Part shown: positions 48,394-57,257 of the stretch, one piece after another | How the letters are laid out: every line of letters begins with the position of its first letter | Position numbering within the stretch: position 1 is the first letter of the stretch | Position numbers and translations under genes: made by a program | NCBI GenBank assembly: GCA_026125895.1 | Contig: JAHCKG010000009.1 | Span: 62,001 to 126,000 of the forward strand | Source: Pseudolabrys sp. | GTDB taxonomy: Bacteria; Pseudomonadota; Alphaproteobacteria; Rhizobiales; Xanthobacteraceae | DNA: 64,000 bases | Reading direction: 5' to 3' | Notes under the pieces: model-generated | Databases searched by the model: none | What the model saw: only the letters and a program-made list of their open reading frames with translations | Told to the model about the DNA's origin: nothing

Positions 48394-49053
48394 CTACCGC
48401 CTCTTCCGCGCCGCCGGCTTCCGGTTCTGCTGCTGCGCGGCCAAGGTATCGAAGCCGATATAGACCACATAATTGTCGAGCAGGCTTGCCGGGCTTGGGA
48501 TCGGGAAGGTCACGCCTTCCTCGATATGCGTGAAGGTGACGCGGTCCACCGCCGAAGTGATTTCCACCGGCACGATCGTGAATTTCGAGACGATCGCTTT
48601 CGGCGCTACGCCTTCCTGCACCACCGCCATGCGCAACGGCACATCGACCTTGCCGGGACCGCCGGCCGGGCCGGTGATGACGCGGCCTTCGATGCCGACG
48701 CGCATGGTCATGACACCGGCATTGATGTGACATTCGCGCGCGTAGCGGATGATGGTGCCCTGATAGCGCAGGTTGAGCGCCGCCGGCTCATCGGGTTTGC
48801 CGCCGCCGCCGATCATCAAAGTCGCGGCGCCGGTGCGGACCTGAACCGCCGGACAATCGAGATCGTCATTGTTCAGATTGCCGACACCGCCGCTTTCGGC
48901 CGGGGCGTCGTTGGTCGCCTTGTTGGAATCGAGCAGGTTCAGCGATGACAGACTGGTGCCGCAGCCGGCGAGCAGCAGCGCCAGCACTGGCGCTGTCCAG
49001 GCCATCGACCAGCGCTGCGGCTGCTTCGGTTGCTCAACTTGTTTCCCGGTCAT
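48394..49053 (-). CDS. Lipoprotein of unknown function
   Basis: 219 residues with a lipobox (LALLLAGC, lipidated Cys ~31) after a hydrophobic helix. The mature part has LDCPAVQVRTGAATLMIG and RYQGTIIRYARECHINAGVM segments and a beta-rich look; the C-terminus is basic (RKPAARKRR). Outer- or inner-membrane-anchored. Similar lipoproteins occur widely in Rhizobiales without a known role (recall). Confidence 0.8.
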   Translation of the reverse strand: MTGKQVEQPKQPQRWSMAWTAPVLALLLAGCGTSLSSLNLLDSNKATNDAPAESGGVGNLNNDDLDCPAVQVRTGAATLMIGGGGKPDEPAALNLRYQGTIIRYARECHINAGVMTMRVGIEGRVITGPAGGPGKVDVPLRMAVVQEGVAPKAIVSKFTIVPVEITSAVDRVTFTHIEEGVTFPIPSPASLLDNYVVYIGFDTLAAQQQNRKPAARKRR

Positions 49054-49156
49054 ACGTCCACTCGCAATTCGTCAAATATGGGATGGGCTGGCTAAATCGC
49101 TGGGCCTTATAGCAAAACAAGCATGGCAGGCCCAAGGCAAGAAGCTTTCCTGCCGC

Positions 49157-49738
49157 TCAGGGGTCGTCGGCCAGGCGGGCAAAAAGCAGATGATCCTGCC
49201 ATATGCCATTGATGCAGAGGTAGCGGCGGGCATAGCCCTCGCGTTGAAAGCCTGTCTTCTCCAGCAGGCCGATCGAGGGCGCATTGGTCGGAATGCAGGC
49301 GGCTTCGACCCGGTGCAGCCGCAGCGTGCCGAAGCTGTGCAGCAGCAGCGCCCGCACCGCCGCGCTCATATAGCCGCGGCGGGCAAACGGCGCGCCGGCC
49401 CAGTAGCCGAGGCTGCCGGCCTGGGCCACGCCGCGCCGGATATTGGCCAAAGTCAGCCCGCCGATCAGGGCATGGTCACCGTCGCGAAACACCAGGAAGG
49501 CGTAGGCCAGATCGTTGCGCTGGTCTTCGTTGTAGCGCCGCAGCCGGCGGCGGAAAGAACTGCGGGTCAGATCGTCGGACGGCCAGGTCGGCTCCCACGG
49601 CGTCAGGAACTCCCGGCTGAGTTCACGCAAGGTCGCCCAGGCCGCGAAGTCGCCCGGCTGCGGCGCGCGCAGATAGACGCCCTCGCCGGCTATGACCGGC
49701 TCTGCATCGGCGAAACCGACGGTACGGAAAAACGCCAT
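49157..49738 (-). CDS. GNAT N-acetyltransferase (RimJ-like)
   Basis: 193 residues. VYLRAPQPGDFAAWATLR at the start, the acetyl-CoA-binding ARRGYMSAAVRALL and the IPTNAPSIGLLEKTGFQREG C-terminal motif are typical of the RimJ/RimL group. It acetylates an N-terminal amine of a ribosomal or other protein, substrate unproven. It follows the M16 peptidase and thrC on the same strand, a conserved Rhizobiales trio. Confidence 0.92.
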   Translation of the reverse strand: MAFFRTVGFADAEPVIAGEGVYLRAPQPGDFAAWATLRELSREFLTPWEPTWPSDDLTRSSFRRRLRRYNEDQRNDLAYAFLVFRDGDHALIGGLTLANIRRGVAQAGSLGYWAGAPFARRGYMSAAVRALLLHSFGTLRLHRVEAACIPTNAPSIGLLEKTGFQREGYARRYLCINGIWQDHLLFARLADDP

Positions 49739-49768
49739 GGCCCAAAACCTGCCCGGCGGTCATGAAGC

Positions 49769-51040
49769 TCAGGCGGCCGGACGGACGAGACTCTCCGCAA
49801 TCGCGGCGGTGCTTTCAAGCCCGTTGCCCGGCCCCAGCGCCGCGATGGCCGGACGGCCGCGGGCGACTAGCGCCCGTCCGGCGGCCCGCGCGCTCTCGAC
49901 CGTCACCGCTTCGACCTTGGCGACGATCTCCTCGAGCGGCACCGGACGGCCATAGGCGAGCATCTGCCGCGCCATCTGGCCGAGGCGGGCCTCCGAACTC
50001 TCCAGCGCCATCAGCAGACCGGCCTTCATCTGCGCCTTGGCGCGGTTGATCTCAGCCTCGGTCAGCGTCTCGGTGGCGTTGCCGATCTGGTCGATGACGA
50101 CGCGCATCAATTCCGGCGCATCGGCTTCGTCGGTTCCGGCGTAGAGCCCGAACAGCCCGGTGTCGGAATACGGCATGTGGAAGGCCTGGATCGTGTAGCA
50201 GAGGCCGCGGATCTCGCGCACTTCCTGGAACAGGCGCGAGGACATGCCGCCGCCGAGCACGCTGGTGAACACCTGCAGGCTGTAGAGCTGCGCGTCCTTG
50301 ACCGGCACGCCTTCGAGCGCCAGCGCGATGTGCACCTGCTCGAGGTCGCGCGATTCCACCTTGGTGCCGCCGCCGAAGCGCGCCGGCTGATGCGCCGGAG
50401 CGTCGGGCCCGTTGAAGCCGGCGAAGCGCTTCTCCGCCTCGGCGACGATCTGCGCATGATCGACGGCGCCGGCCGCCGCGACCAGCATGTTCGGCGCGCG
50501 ATAATTGCGATTGAGATAGGCGCGCAGGCTCTTGGCGCTGAACGAGCGCACCGTCTCCGGCGTGCCGAGAATCGAGCGGCCGATCGGCTGGCCGGGGAAC
50601 GCGGTCTCCTGCAAACGATCGAACACCAGATCGTCCGGCGCATCTTCGGTGGCGCCGATCTCCTGCGTGATGACGTTCTGCTCGCGGCGCAGTTCTTCCG
50701 GATCGAACGCCGGCTCGGACAGAATGTCCGCCAGCACGTCGAGCGCCAGCGGTACGTCGGCCTTGAGCACGCGCGCGAAGTAGCCCGTGTTCTCCACCGA
50801 GGTCGCGGCGTTGAGATCGCCGCCGACCGCCTCGATGGTCTCGGCGATCTGCCGCGCCGTGCGGCGCTTGGTGCCCTTGAAGGCCATGTGCTCGAGCAGA
50901 TGCGAAATGCCGTGCTCGTCCGGCGCTTCGTCGCGGCTGCCGCTGCCTGCCCAGACGCCGAGCGACGCCGATTGCAGATGCGGCATGCTGTCGGTCACCA
51001 CCGACAGGCCGGACGGCAGCTTGGTCACTTCAACGGTCAT
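49769..51040 (-). CDS. M16 family zinc peptidase (processing-peptidase-like)
   Basis: 423 residues. The inverted zinc motif HLLEH (His47, Glu50, His51) stands in GISHLLEHMAFKGTKRR, and EQNVITQEIGATEDAPDD supplies the downstream glutamate. The C-terminal half holds VFTSVLGGGMSSRLFQEVRE, the mitochondrial-processing-peptidase-like block. No signal peptide, so probably cytoplasmic. The start overlaps the thrC stop (ATGA). Confidence 0.93.
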   Translation of the reverse strand: MTVEVTKLPSGLSVVTDSMPHLQSASLGVWAGSGSRDEAPDEHGISHLLEHMAFKGTKRRTARQIAETIEAVGGDLNAATSVENTGYFARVLKADVPLALDVLADILSEPAFDPEELRREQNVITQEIGATEDAPDDLVFDRLQETAFPGQPIGRSILGTPETVRSFSAKSLRAYLNRNYRAPNMLVAAAGAVDHAQIVAEAEKRFAGFNGPDAPAHQPARFGGGTKVESRDLEQVHIALALEGVPVKDAQLYSLQVFTSVLGGGMSSRLFQEVREIRGLCYTIQAFHMPYSDTGLFGLYAGTDEADAPELMRVVIDQIGNATETLTEAEINRAKAQMKAGLLMALESSEARLGQMARQMLAYGRPVPLEEIVAKVEAVTVESARAAGRALVARGRPAIAALGPGNGLESTAAIAESLVRPAA

Positions 51041-52452
51041 ACGCCAACTCCCTCGCGCGCCGCACGCGACGCGTTCGCAACGAATGTCTCGATTTTGCCC
51101 TGGTCGGCCGGGAGCACGGTAAAGCGCTCCGCCTTCTTCGGCAGGTCAGACAGCCAATCTGGGAGCCCGGGGTTCACACCGCAAGCCGCCTTGACCGCGT
51201 CCGGGAACTTGGCCGGATGCGCCGTGGACAGCACCACCATCGGTACCTTGGGGTCGCGCGTCTCTTTCTCGGCGACGGCCAGCGCCACCGCGGTGTGCGG
51301 ATCGGCGCAGTAGGACGCCTCTTTCATCCAGGCGCGCATTTCGGCATCGACCTCCGCCTCGTCGGCGCGATCGGCGCCGAACAGCGCGCGCATGGCCTTG
51401 AGCGCGTCGCCCGGCACGGTGAAGCGGCCGGATTGAGCGAGCGAGCCCATCAGCGCGTTGACCTTGGCGGCATCGCGGCCGCAGGTCTCGAACAACAGAC
51501 GCTCGAAATTGGACGACACCTGAATGTCCATCGATGGCGACGAGGTCGCCATCACTTGGCGCGTTTCGTAATCGCCGGTGGCGAAGGTGCGGGCGAGGAT
51601 GTCGTTGACGTTGGTGGCGACGACGAGGCGATCGACCGGCAGGCCCATCTTGCTGGCGACGTAGCCGGCATAGACGTCGCCGAAATTGCCGGTCGGCACC
51701 GTGAAGGCGATCTTGCGATGCGGCGCGCCGAGCGCCACGGCCGACGTGAAGTAATAAACCGCCTGCGCGACGATGCGCCCCCAGTTGATCGAATTGACGC
51801 CGGACAGATGCACGCGATCGCGGAAGGCATGATGGTTGAACATCGCCTTCACCAACGCCTGGCAATCGTCAAACGTGCCCTCGACGGCGACGGCGTGCAC
51901 GTTGCTGTCGGTCGGCGTCGTCATCATCCAGCGCTGCACGTCGGAGATGCGGCCATGCGGATAGAGCGCGACGACATCGACCTGATCGCGGCCGCGGAAG
52001 GCTTCGACCGCGGCGCCGCCGGTGTCGCCCGATGTGGCGACGACAATGGTGGTGCGCTCGCCGCGCTTCTTGAGCACGTGGTCCATCAGCCGCGCCACGA
52101 GCTGCATGGCGAGGTCCTTGAAGGCGAGCGTCGGGCCGTGGAAGAGCTCGAGGACGAACAGGTTGTCGCCAAGCTGCACCAGCGGCGCCACCGCCGGATG
52201 GCGGAAGGTGCCGTAGGCCTCGTGGGCGATGCGGGCGAGATCGGCCTCGGCGATGGCGTCACCGACGAAGGGCTTGAGCACCTCGACCGCGACCTCGGCA
52301 TAGGGCCGGCCGGCAAAGCCGGCGATGGTCGAGGGCGACAGGCTGGGCCAGGTCGTCGGCACGTACAGCCCGCCGTCGCGCGCCAGGCCCGCCAGCATCA
52401 CTTCAACGAAATCGAGCTGGGCCGTCGCGCCCCGGGTTGAGATGTAACGCAT
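51037..52452 (-). CDS. thrC: Threonine synthase
   Basis: 471 residues, the long type. The PLP lysine is Lys112 in HGPTLAFKDLAMQ; the N-terminal MRYISTRG and VATSGDTGGAAVEAF are family signatures. It converts O-phospho-homoserine to threonine. On the minus strand it is followed by the M16 peptidase and GNAT genes. Upstream, GTTGAC and GTCAAC (52460-52491) are inverted and may include the promoter. Confidence 0.96.
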   Translation of the reverse strand: MRYISTRGATAQLDFVEVMLAGLARDGGLYVPTTWPSLSPSTIAGFAGRPYAEVAVEVLKPFVGDAIAEADLARIAHEAYGTFRHPAVAPLVQLGDNLFVLELFHGPTLAFKDLAMQLVARLMDHVLKKRGERTTIVVATSGDTGGAAVEAFRGRDQVDVVALYPHGRISDVQRWMMTTPTDSNVHAVAVEGTFDDCQALVKAMFNHHAFRDRVHLSGVNSINWGRIVAQAVYYFTSAVALGAPHRKIAFTVPTGNFGDVYAGYVASKMGLPVDRLVVATNVNDILARTFATGDYETRQVMATSSPSMDIQVSSNFERLLFETCGRDAAKVNALMGSLAQSGRFTVPGDALKAMRALFGADRADEAEVDAEMRAWMKEASYCADPHTAVALAVAEKETRDPKVPMVVLSTAHPAKFPDAVKAACGVNPGLPDWLSDLPKKAERFTVLPADQGKIETFVANASRAAREGVGV

Positions 52453-52693
52453 TGATATTGTTGACTGTCTCGGAAAACAGGGATTGTCAACGGCACCCTA
52501 GCCTTGGCCCGGCCCGAGCACAAGAAAGGGACGGCAAAGGCCGCTCAGGGTCCGGGAACCGCCGCTCTCTGGACCCGCATCGCGTCAGCGCCGCCGCGGC
52601 CGGGAATTTTCTTCACAAGCACTGTGCCGAGCCGCCGCTTCGCGGCCCGATCGCCTCTGGCTAAATGATCGTCGATCAATCGACGAGGTGCCG

Positions 52694-53077
52694 ATGTCCG
52701 CAGATCAGTCCAAATTCATGGTGTCCTATGCCAAGGATGCCAGCTTCGAGCCGCAAGGCCTGTGGTCGCACTTCGAATATCGCAACCTCGGCATCGCCAA
52801 AGCGACTGGCGGCCGCTTCGGCGCGCATGTCATCCGCGCCAAGGAAGCGCGCGAGGGCGGCTTCAAGCGGCACAAGCACGACCTCGACTTCCAGATGATC
52901 TACATCCTGAAAGGCTGGTTCAAGATCGAAGCCGGCGGCGAGGTCATCACCGCGAAGGCCGGCGACAGCGTGTACCAGCCGTCCGGCGTGCCACATGTCA
53001 CGATCGCCTGCTCTGACGATCTGGAACTGATCGAGATCACCTCGCCGGCGGAATTCCCGACGATCGATGTGGAGTGA
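52694..53077 (+). CDS. Cupin-domain protein
   Basis: 127 residues. A single small cupin barrel with FKRHKHDLDFQMIYILKGWF (first metal motif, two His) and AGDSVYQPSGVPHVTIACS (second motif, His). The ATG at 52694 follows a GAGG; a GTG six bases earlier is possible. Function unknown; may bind a metal and a small organic ligand. Confidence 0.85.
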   Translation: MSADQSKFMVSYAKDASFEPQGLWSHFEYRNLGIAKATGGRFGAHVIRAKEAREGGFKRHKHDLDFQMIYILKGWFKIEAGGEVITAKAGDSVYQPSGVPHVTIACSDDLELIEITSPAEFPTIDVE

Positions 53078-53094
53078 CGCCGTCGTAGCCCGGA

Positions 53095-53164
53095 TGGAGC
53101 GAAGCGCAATCCGGGAGCGGCGTTAGACAAGACCCGTGTTTCGCTTCGCACCACCCGGGATACG
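53095..53164. repeat. Palindromic repeat, GTAGCCCGGATGGAGCGAAG family
   Basis: Left segment gtagcccggatggagcgaag and right segment cgcttcgcaccacccgggatac are roughly inverted. This element type is very frequent in Bradyrhizobium-like genomes (recall). It lies 17 bases after the cupin stop and directly before a family A repeat. Confidence 0.65.
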
Positions 53165-53176
53165 ATTGCCTGAATC

Positions 53177-53285
53177 CGTCACCCTGAGGTGGCCGCGCAG
53201 CGGCCCTCGAAGGGCGACGGCCGCAGCCTCTCGGGCCGTCGTCCTTCGAGGCTCGGCCTATCGGCCTCGCTCCTCAGGATGACGG
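53177..53285. repeat. Dispersed palindromic repeat, family A copy 3
   Basis: Left arm CGTCACCCTGAGG, right arm CCTCAGGATGACGG, inner arms cctcgaaggg and ccttcgagg. Same plan as 25186-25305 and 26621-26733. Fills the gap between the cupin gene and the convergent epimerase gene. Confidence 0.85.
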
Positions 53286-53298
53286 ATCGAGCGACGGA

Positions 53299-54219
53299 TT
53301 AAGCTTTGGCGGCTGACTGGCTTTCCCGATACGAGCCGTGCTCGATGTCCTCGAGCAGGGCCACGCCCTTAGGCTGCCAGTCGAGCATCTTGCGCGCCTT
53401 GAGGGCGCTGACGCGGCTGTTCGAGGCGAAGGTGGCGTGCGCCGAAATGCCCCATTCCTTCAGCGCTTCCGCCATCGGCCAGCTTTCGGTCTTCCCGCCA
53501 TAGCCGAGCAAGCGGCTGATCGCCTGCGCCACCGCACGCATGCTGCACTCGCCGTTCTCGGCATAGAACAGCGAACCCGGCGGCGCCTTCTCCAGGATGA
53601 GCAGATAAAGGTCGGTGACGTCATCGATGTGCACGTTCGACCAGATGTTCTCGCCGGCGCCGATGTGCAGCGCCTTGCCCTTGCTGATGGCGAGGTCGAG
53701 CATGCGCGGCACCTGGATGCTTTTCTTGTGCAGCCCGAGGCCGGTGCCGTAGATGAGCGTCGGCCGGATGACGCAGGTGCGCACGCCGCGCTGCCCGTAG
53801 GACAGCACGAGCTGCTCGACCGCGAGACGGCCCTGCCGCTCCGGCAGCGACCTGTACGGCGTATCTTCATGGAAGACGAGATCGCTGGCGTTGCCCGCGC
53901 CGCGGTCGGCGATGATGCTGGAACCGCTGGTGTGAATGAAGGACTTGCCGGTTCCCTCGAGCGCGGGAAGGATGGCCTCGACGGCGAAGGGGTCGTCCGA
54001 ATTGGCGGCGTTGATCACCGCATCGACGCCGCGCGCAGCCACCGCCAAAAGGTCGAGGCTGATCAGCGATCCGACCAGAGGCTCGATGCCCAGCGCCTTG
54101 AGCTTGGCCGCACCGTCGTCGCTGCGCGTCAGGCCGACAACGCGGTGGCCCGCGGCCAGTAGCTTGGCCGCCACCGACCCGCCGATGTACCCCGTCGCAC
54201 CTGTCACCAGTATCTTCAT
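53299..54219 (-). CDS. NAD-dependent epimerase/dehydratase family protein
   Basis: 306 residues from ATG 54219. ILVTGATGYIGGSVAAKLLA is the NAD-binding motif, followed by SGSSIIADRG and RPTLIYGTGLG. The catalytic YxxxK is not obvious (the region reads LSYGQRGVRT), so it may be an atypical SDR or NmrA-like reductase/sensor. Divergent from the LysR gene, with an operator-like dyad between, so probably its target. Confidence 0.85.
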   Translation of the reverse strand: MKILVTGATGYIGGSVAAKLLAAGHRVVGLTRSDDGAAKLKALGIEPLVGSLISLDLLAVAARGVDAVINAANSDDPFAVEAILPALEGTGKSFIHTSGSSIIADRGAGNASDLVFHEDTPYRSLPERQGRLAVEQLVLSYGQRGVRTCVIRPTLIYGTGLGLHKKSIQVPRMLDLAISKGKALHIGAGENIWSNVHIDDVTDLYLLILEKAPPGSLFYAENGECSMRAVAQAISRLLGYGGKTESWPMAEALKEWGISAHATFASNSRVSALKARKMLDWQPKGVALLEDIEHGSYRESQSAAKA

Positions 54220-54254
54220 TCGCCAGTCCTTCCCGTGCGCGCGGCCGCGTTCCG

Positions 54255-54278
54255 TCATCAAGGCCATATCATTGATGA
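54255..54278. promoter_or_regulatory. Candidate LysR-type operator (TCATCAA-N10-TTGATGA)
   Basis: A perfect 7-base dyad with a 10-base spacer, containing the T-N11-A core of LysR-type sites. It lies between the divergent epimerase (ATG 54219) and LysR (ATG 54339) genes and is well placed to control both. Confidence 0.6.
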
Positions 54279-54338
54279 GGCGGAGAAAGCGGCATAGGAT
54301 TTATGATCGCTGGTCACAGAACGGGAGCCAGGCGTCAA

Positions 54339-55301
54339 ATGGCCGACAAATCGGGGGAAATGGAGTTTTTCGTCCGCGCCGTCGCCCTCGGCAGCTTCTC
54401 CAATGCCGCCCGCACGCTGCTCGTCACGCCCTCCGCCGTCAGCAAAGCGATCGGCCGCCTCGAAGACCGCCTCGGCGTGCAACTGCTCGACCGTTCGACC
54501 CGCAGCATCCGTCTGACCGCCGAGGGCCAGGTTTATTACCGCGAATGCCTGCGGCTCACGGACGAGATCGACGAACTGGAACGCACCCTGGCATCGCGCC
54601 GCAACGTGCCGCACGGGCGGCTGCGCGTGAACTCGTCGGTTTCCATCGCGCGCCAGCACCTGCTGCCGATTCTGCCGAAGTTTCTCGAACGCTATCCGGA
54701 AATCGAGATCGACCTCTCGCTGTCCGATGAAGTGGTGGACCTCGTCAGCGGCCAGGCCGACGTCGCCGTGCGCATCGGGCCGCTGCAGGATTCCTCGCTG
54801 CGCGCCCGCAAGGTGCTCGATTTTCGCCGCATCGTCGTCGCCGCCCCGGCCTATCTCGCGCGCCACCCGGCACCGCGCACCCCAGCCGATCTCGCATCGC
54901 ACAATTGCCTCGGCTTCAACATCAAGGCAAGCCTGAACGAATGGCCTTTCATCGAGAACGGGCGTTCCTTTACCCAGCCGGTGTCGGGGAATTTCCGCGC
55001 CAATAACGGCGATACCTTGCGCGAATCCGTGCTGGCCGGCATCGGCGTCGCCCGCCTCGGCAGCTTCATGGTCGATGACGATATCCGCGCCGGACGGCTC
55101 GTTCCGCTGCTCGAAAATTACCATCCCAACGACACGCTCAGCGTCTTCGCCGTGTTCTTCCGGCAGAAATACATGCCGGCGCGCATCCGTTGTTTCGTCG
55201 ACTTCCTGATCGACGGGCTCGGCCACATCTCCGCCTCGGAGATCCAGAGCGGAACGCCACGCAGCAGCGTGCAGCCGTCGTCCCCGGCGTCGATGGCCTG
55301 A
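54339..55301 (+). CDS. LysR-family transcriptional regulator
   Basis: 320 residues from ATG 54339. The N-terminal helix-turn-helix is MEFFVRAVALGSFSNAARTL followed by LVTPSAVSKAIGRLEDRLG; the C-terminal substrate-binding domain has LRVNSSVSIARQHLLPILP and VRIGPLQDSS. Divergent from the epimerase gene and 148 bases upstream of a TctC-type binding-protein gene. Probably senses a small acid or sugar derivative (inference). Confidence 0.93.
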   Translation: MADKSGEMEFFVRAVALGSFSNAARTLLVTPSAVSKAIGRLEDRLGVQLLDRSTRSIRLTAEGQVYYRECLRLTDEIDELERTLASRRNVPHGRLRVNSSVSIARQHLLPILPKFLERYPEIEIDLSLSDEVVDLVSGQADVAVRIGPLQDSSLRARKVLDFRRIVVAAPAYLARHPAPRTPADLASHNCLGFNIKASLNEWPFIENGRSFTQPVSGNFRANNGDTLRESVLAGIGVARLGSFMVDDDIRAGRLVPLLENYHPNDTLSVFAVFFRQKYMPARIRCFVDFLIDGLGHISASEIQSGTPRSSVQPSSPASMA

Positions 55302-55449
55302 GCCGTCCGCGCCGCGCGATCTGTTCCCCATCGGCAAAGATGCTGTGACCGTCAGGCGTTCGGGCGGCTGTTACACTCACGCCCACGCCGGCCGTTTCAA
55401 ACACGGCGGTTTGCAAAGACAAAACAACAAATATTCAGGCGAGGGACAG

Positions 55450-56427
55450 ATGCGTCAGGGATGGAAAGCTTGGGCAGGCGGGCTTGCAGCGCTCGCATTG
55501 ATGGTCACGGGGTCGGCCATGCCGGCAGCCGCGTTTCCGGAGCGCCCGATCACATTGATCGTACCGTGGGCGGCCGGCGGCGGCACCGATGCGGTGGCCC
55601 GCATGGTCGCCGGTTTGCTGGAGAAGGATTTCGGCCAGCCCATCAATGTCGTCAACCGCACCGGCGGCAGCGGCGTGATCGGCCATCAGGCCATCGCGAC
55701 GGCGAAGCCCGACGGCTACACGATCGGTCTGATCACGCTCGAGATCAACATGATGCACTGGGTCGGGTTGACCGATCTCGACTACAAGGGCTTCACGCCG
55801 CTGGCGCTGATGAACACCGATCCGGCGGCGATCCACGTTCGGACCGACTCCAAGTACAAGACGATCAGCGAGCTGCTCGACGACATCAAGGCCAACCCGA
55901 ACAAGTTCAAGGCTTCCGGCACCGGCCAGGGCGGCAGCTGGCATCTGGCGCTCGGCGGACTTTTGAAGTCCAAGGGCATCGATCCCAAGAGCGTCGGCTG
56001 GGTGCCGTCGACCGGTGCGGCGACCGCATTGACCGACCTTGCCAGCGGCGGCATCGATTTCGTCTCATGCTCGCTGCCGGAAGCGGAAGGCCTGACCAAG
56101 GCCGGGCGCGTTCGCACACTGGTCTACATGGACAGCAAGCGGTCGAAAGTGGCCCCCGATATTCCGACCGTGAAGGAAGCCACCGGTTCGGACTGGACCA
56201 TGGTGCTGTGGCGCGCGATGGCGGCGCCGAAGGGTCTGCCGGCCGACATCACCGCAAAGTACGAAGCGGCGTTCAAGAAGGTCTATGACAGCAAGGAATA
56301 TCAGGACTTCATGAACAACCGCGGCTTCGGCGCGGTCTGGGGCGGTTCGGCCGAACTGGGGACGTTCCTCGCCAAGAACGACAAGGAGCTCGGCGAGAGC
56401 CTCAAGGATCTCGGCCTGGCGAAGTAA
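55450..56427 (+). CDS. Tripartite tricarboxylate transporter substrate-binding protein (TctC/Bug)
   Basis: 325 residues with a signal peptide (MRQGWKAWAGGLAALALMVT through AMPAAA). The mature protein starts FPERPITLIVPWAAGGGTD, the Bug signature, and continues INVVNRTGGSGVIGHQAIA and IPTVKEA. Periplasmic binding protein for carboxylates. No TctA or TctB membrane gene is adjacent, so it is an orphan, as are many Bug proteins. The longer frame to 55345 is rejected because the signal peptide begins at 55450 after a GAGGGA. Confidence 0.93.
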   Translation: MRQGWKAWAGGLAALALMVTGSAMPAAAFPERPITLIVPWAAGGGTDAVARMVAGLLEKDFGQPINVVNRTGGSGVIGHQAIATAKPDGYTIGLITLEINMMHWVGLTDLDYKGFTPLALMNTDPAAIHVRTDSKYKTISELLDDIKANPNKFKASGTGQGGSWHLALGGLLKSKGIDPKSVGWVPSTGAATALTDLASGGIDFVSCSLPEAEGLTKAGRVRTLVYMDSKRSKVAPDIPTVKEATGSDWTMVLWRAMAAPKGLPADITAKYEAAFKKVYDSKEYQDFMNNRGFGAVWGGSAELGTFLAKNDKELGESLKDLGLAK

Positions 56428-56457
56428 GCGCCGTCTCGCCGATTGATGAGATGTCAG

Positions 56458-56496
56458 ACGGGCCGGACGTTCAGTGCGTCCGGTCCGTTTGCGTTT
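56458..56496 (+). terminator. Terminator after the TctC-type gene
   Basis: Stem ACGGGCCGGACG / CGTCCGGTCCGT (11 of 12 pairs) with a 7-base loop, then ttgcgttt. It overlaps the end of the convergent SURF1 gene and may stop transcription from both sides. Confidence 0.8.
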
Positions 56497-57257
56497 CAGG
56501 GCGCGGTGCGCCGCCGCAGGCGCCCTGTGAGCCAGGCGCCGTAAACCGCGATGAGCGCCAGCGCCAGCCCGTACCAGGTCAGCGCGTATTGCCAGTGGTT
56601 GTTCGGCAGTTGCACCTCGATCTTGCCCGGCTTGGGCAGGCCGCCGGGCGGCACCGGCGCTTCCTGATCGATGTAGAACGGCGCGTCGAGCTGCCAGCGA
56701 TGCGCCGCCGCCATGGCGTCGGGATCGCGGGTGAAATAGAGGTTCGCCTTGGTGTCGTCCGCCGGCGCGAACAGGCCATGCTCTTCCGGCCAGCGCAGAT
56801 AGCCGACGATCTCGACGGGGCCGGATGTCATGCCCGGCGCGCGCGTCGCCTGGTCCTTGCGGTCGGTCGGCACGAAGCCGCGGTTGACCAGCACCACACC
56901 GCCATCGGCGAGCCGCGCCGGCGCGAAGACCCAGAAGCCCTGGCTGTTGACGTCCGGACGGAGCGACGAGCCCGCGGTGTAGACATAGGCTTCATCCGCC
57001 AAAAAGGTCGCGGTGAATTTGACGTGGGTGTATTCGCCTTCGGCGGGGTTCAGGGCCAGCCACCGCTCGCGCGGCAGCAGCGGCTGCGGCACCTGGGTGA
57101 TGCGGCCGGTCACCGTGGCGATCAGGTTTTCCTTCCAGGCCTTGCGCTGGAGCTGCCAGGTGCCGAGACCGAGCAGGAGCGCGACGCCGGCCACCGTGGC
57201 GATGGTCGCGGTGAAAACGCCGCGCGGGCCGGCGCCGGTTTCCGTGACCGCGTTCAC
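56496..57257 (-). CDS. SURF1 family cytochrome oxidase assembly protein
   Basis: 253 residues from GTG 57257, overlapping the DUF983 stop (GTGA). Helix 1 with LLLGLGTWQLQRKAWKENL, a periplasmic domain with GVVLVNRGFVPTD, and helix 2 with NNHWQYALTWYGLALALIAV: the SURF1 layout. It helps insert haem a into subunit I. Last gene of the cta operon. Confidence 0.94.
   Translation of the reverse strand: MNAVTETGAGPRGVFTATIATVAGVALLLGLGTWQLQRKAWKENLIATVTGRITQVPQPLLPRERWLALNPAEGEYTHVKFTATFLADEAYVYTAGSSLRPDVNSQGFWVFAPARLADGGVVLVNRGFVPTDRKDQATRAPGMTSGPVEIVGYLRWPEEHGLFAPADDTKANLYFTRDPDAMAAAHRWQLDAPFYIDQEAPVPPGGLPKPGKIEVQLPNNHWQYALTWYGLALALIAVYGAWLTGRLRRRTAP

Noticed and set aside
52453-52693. thrC promoter with TTGACA at 52490-52485 (minus strand)
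   Set aside because: A good -35 hexamer is present, but the hexamer 17 bases downstream (CAGTCA) is a poor -10, so I did not list it as a promoter.
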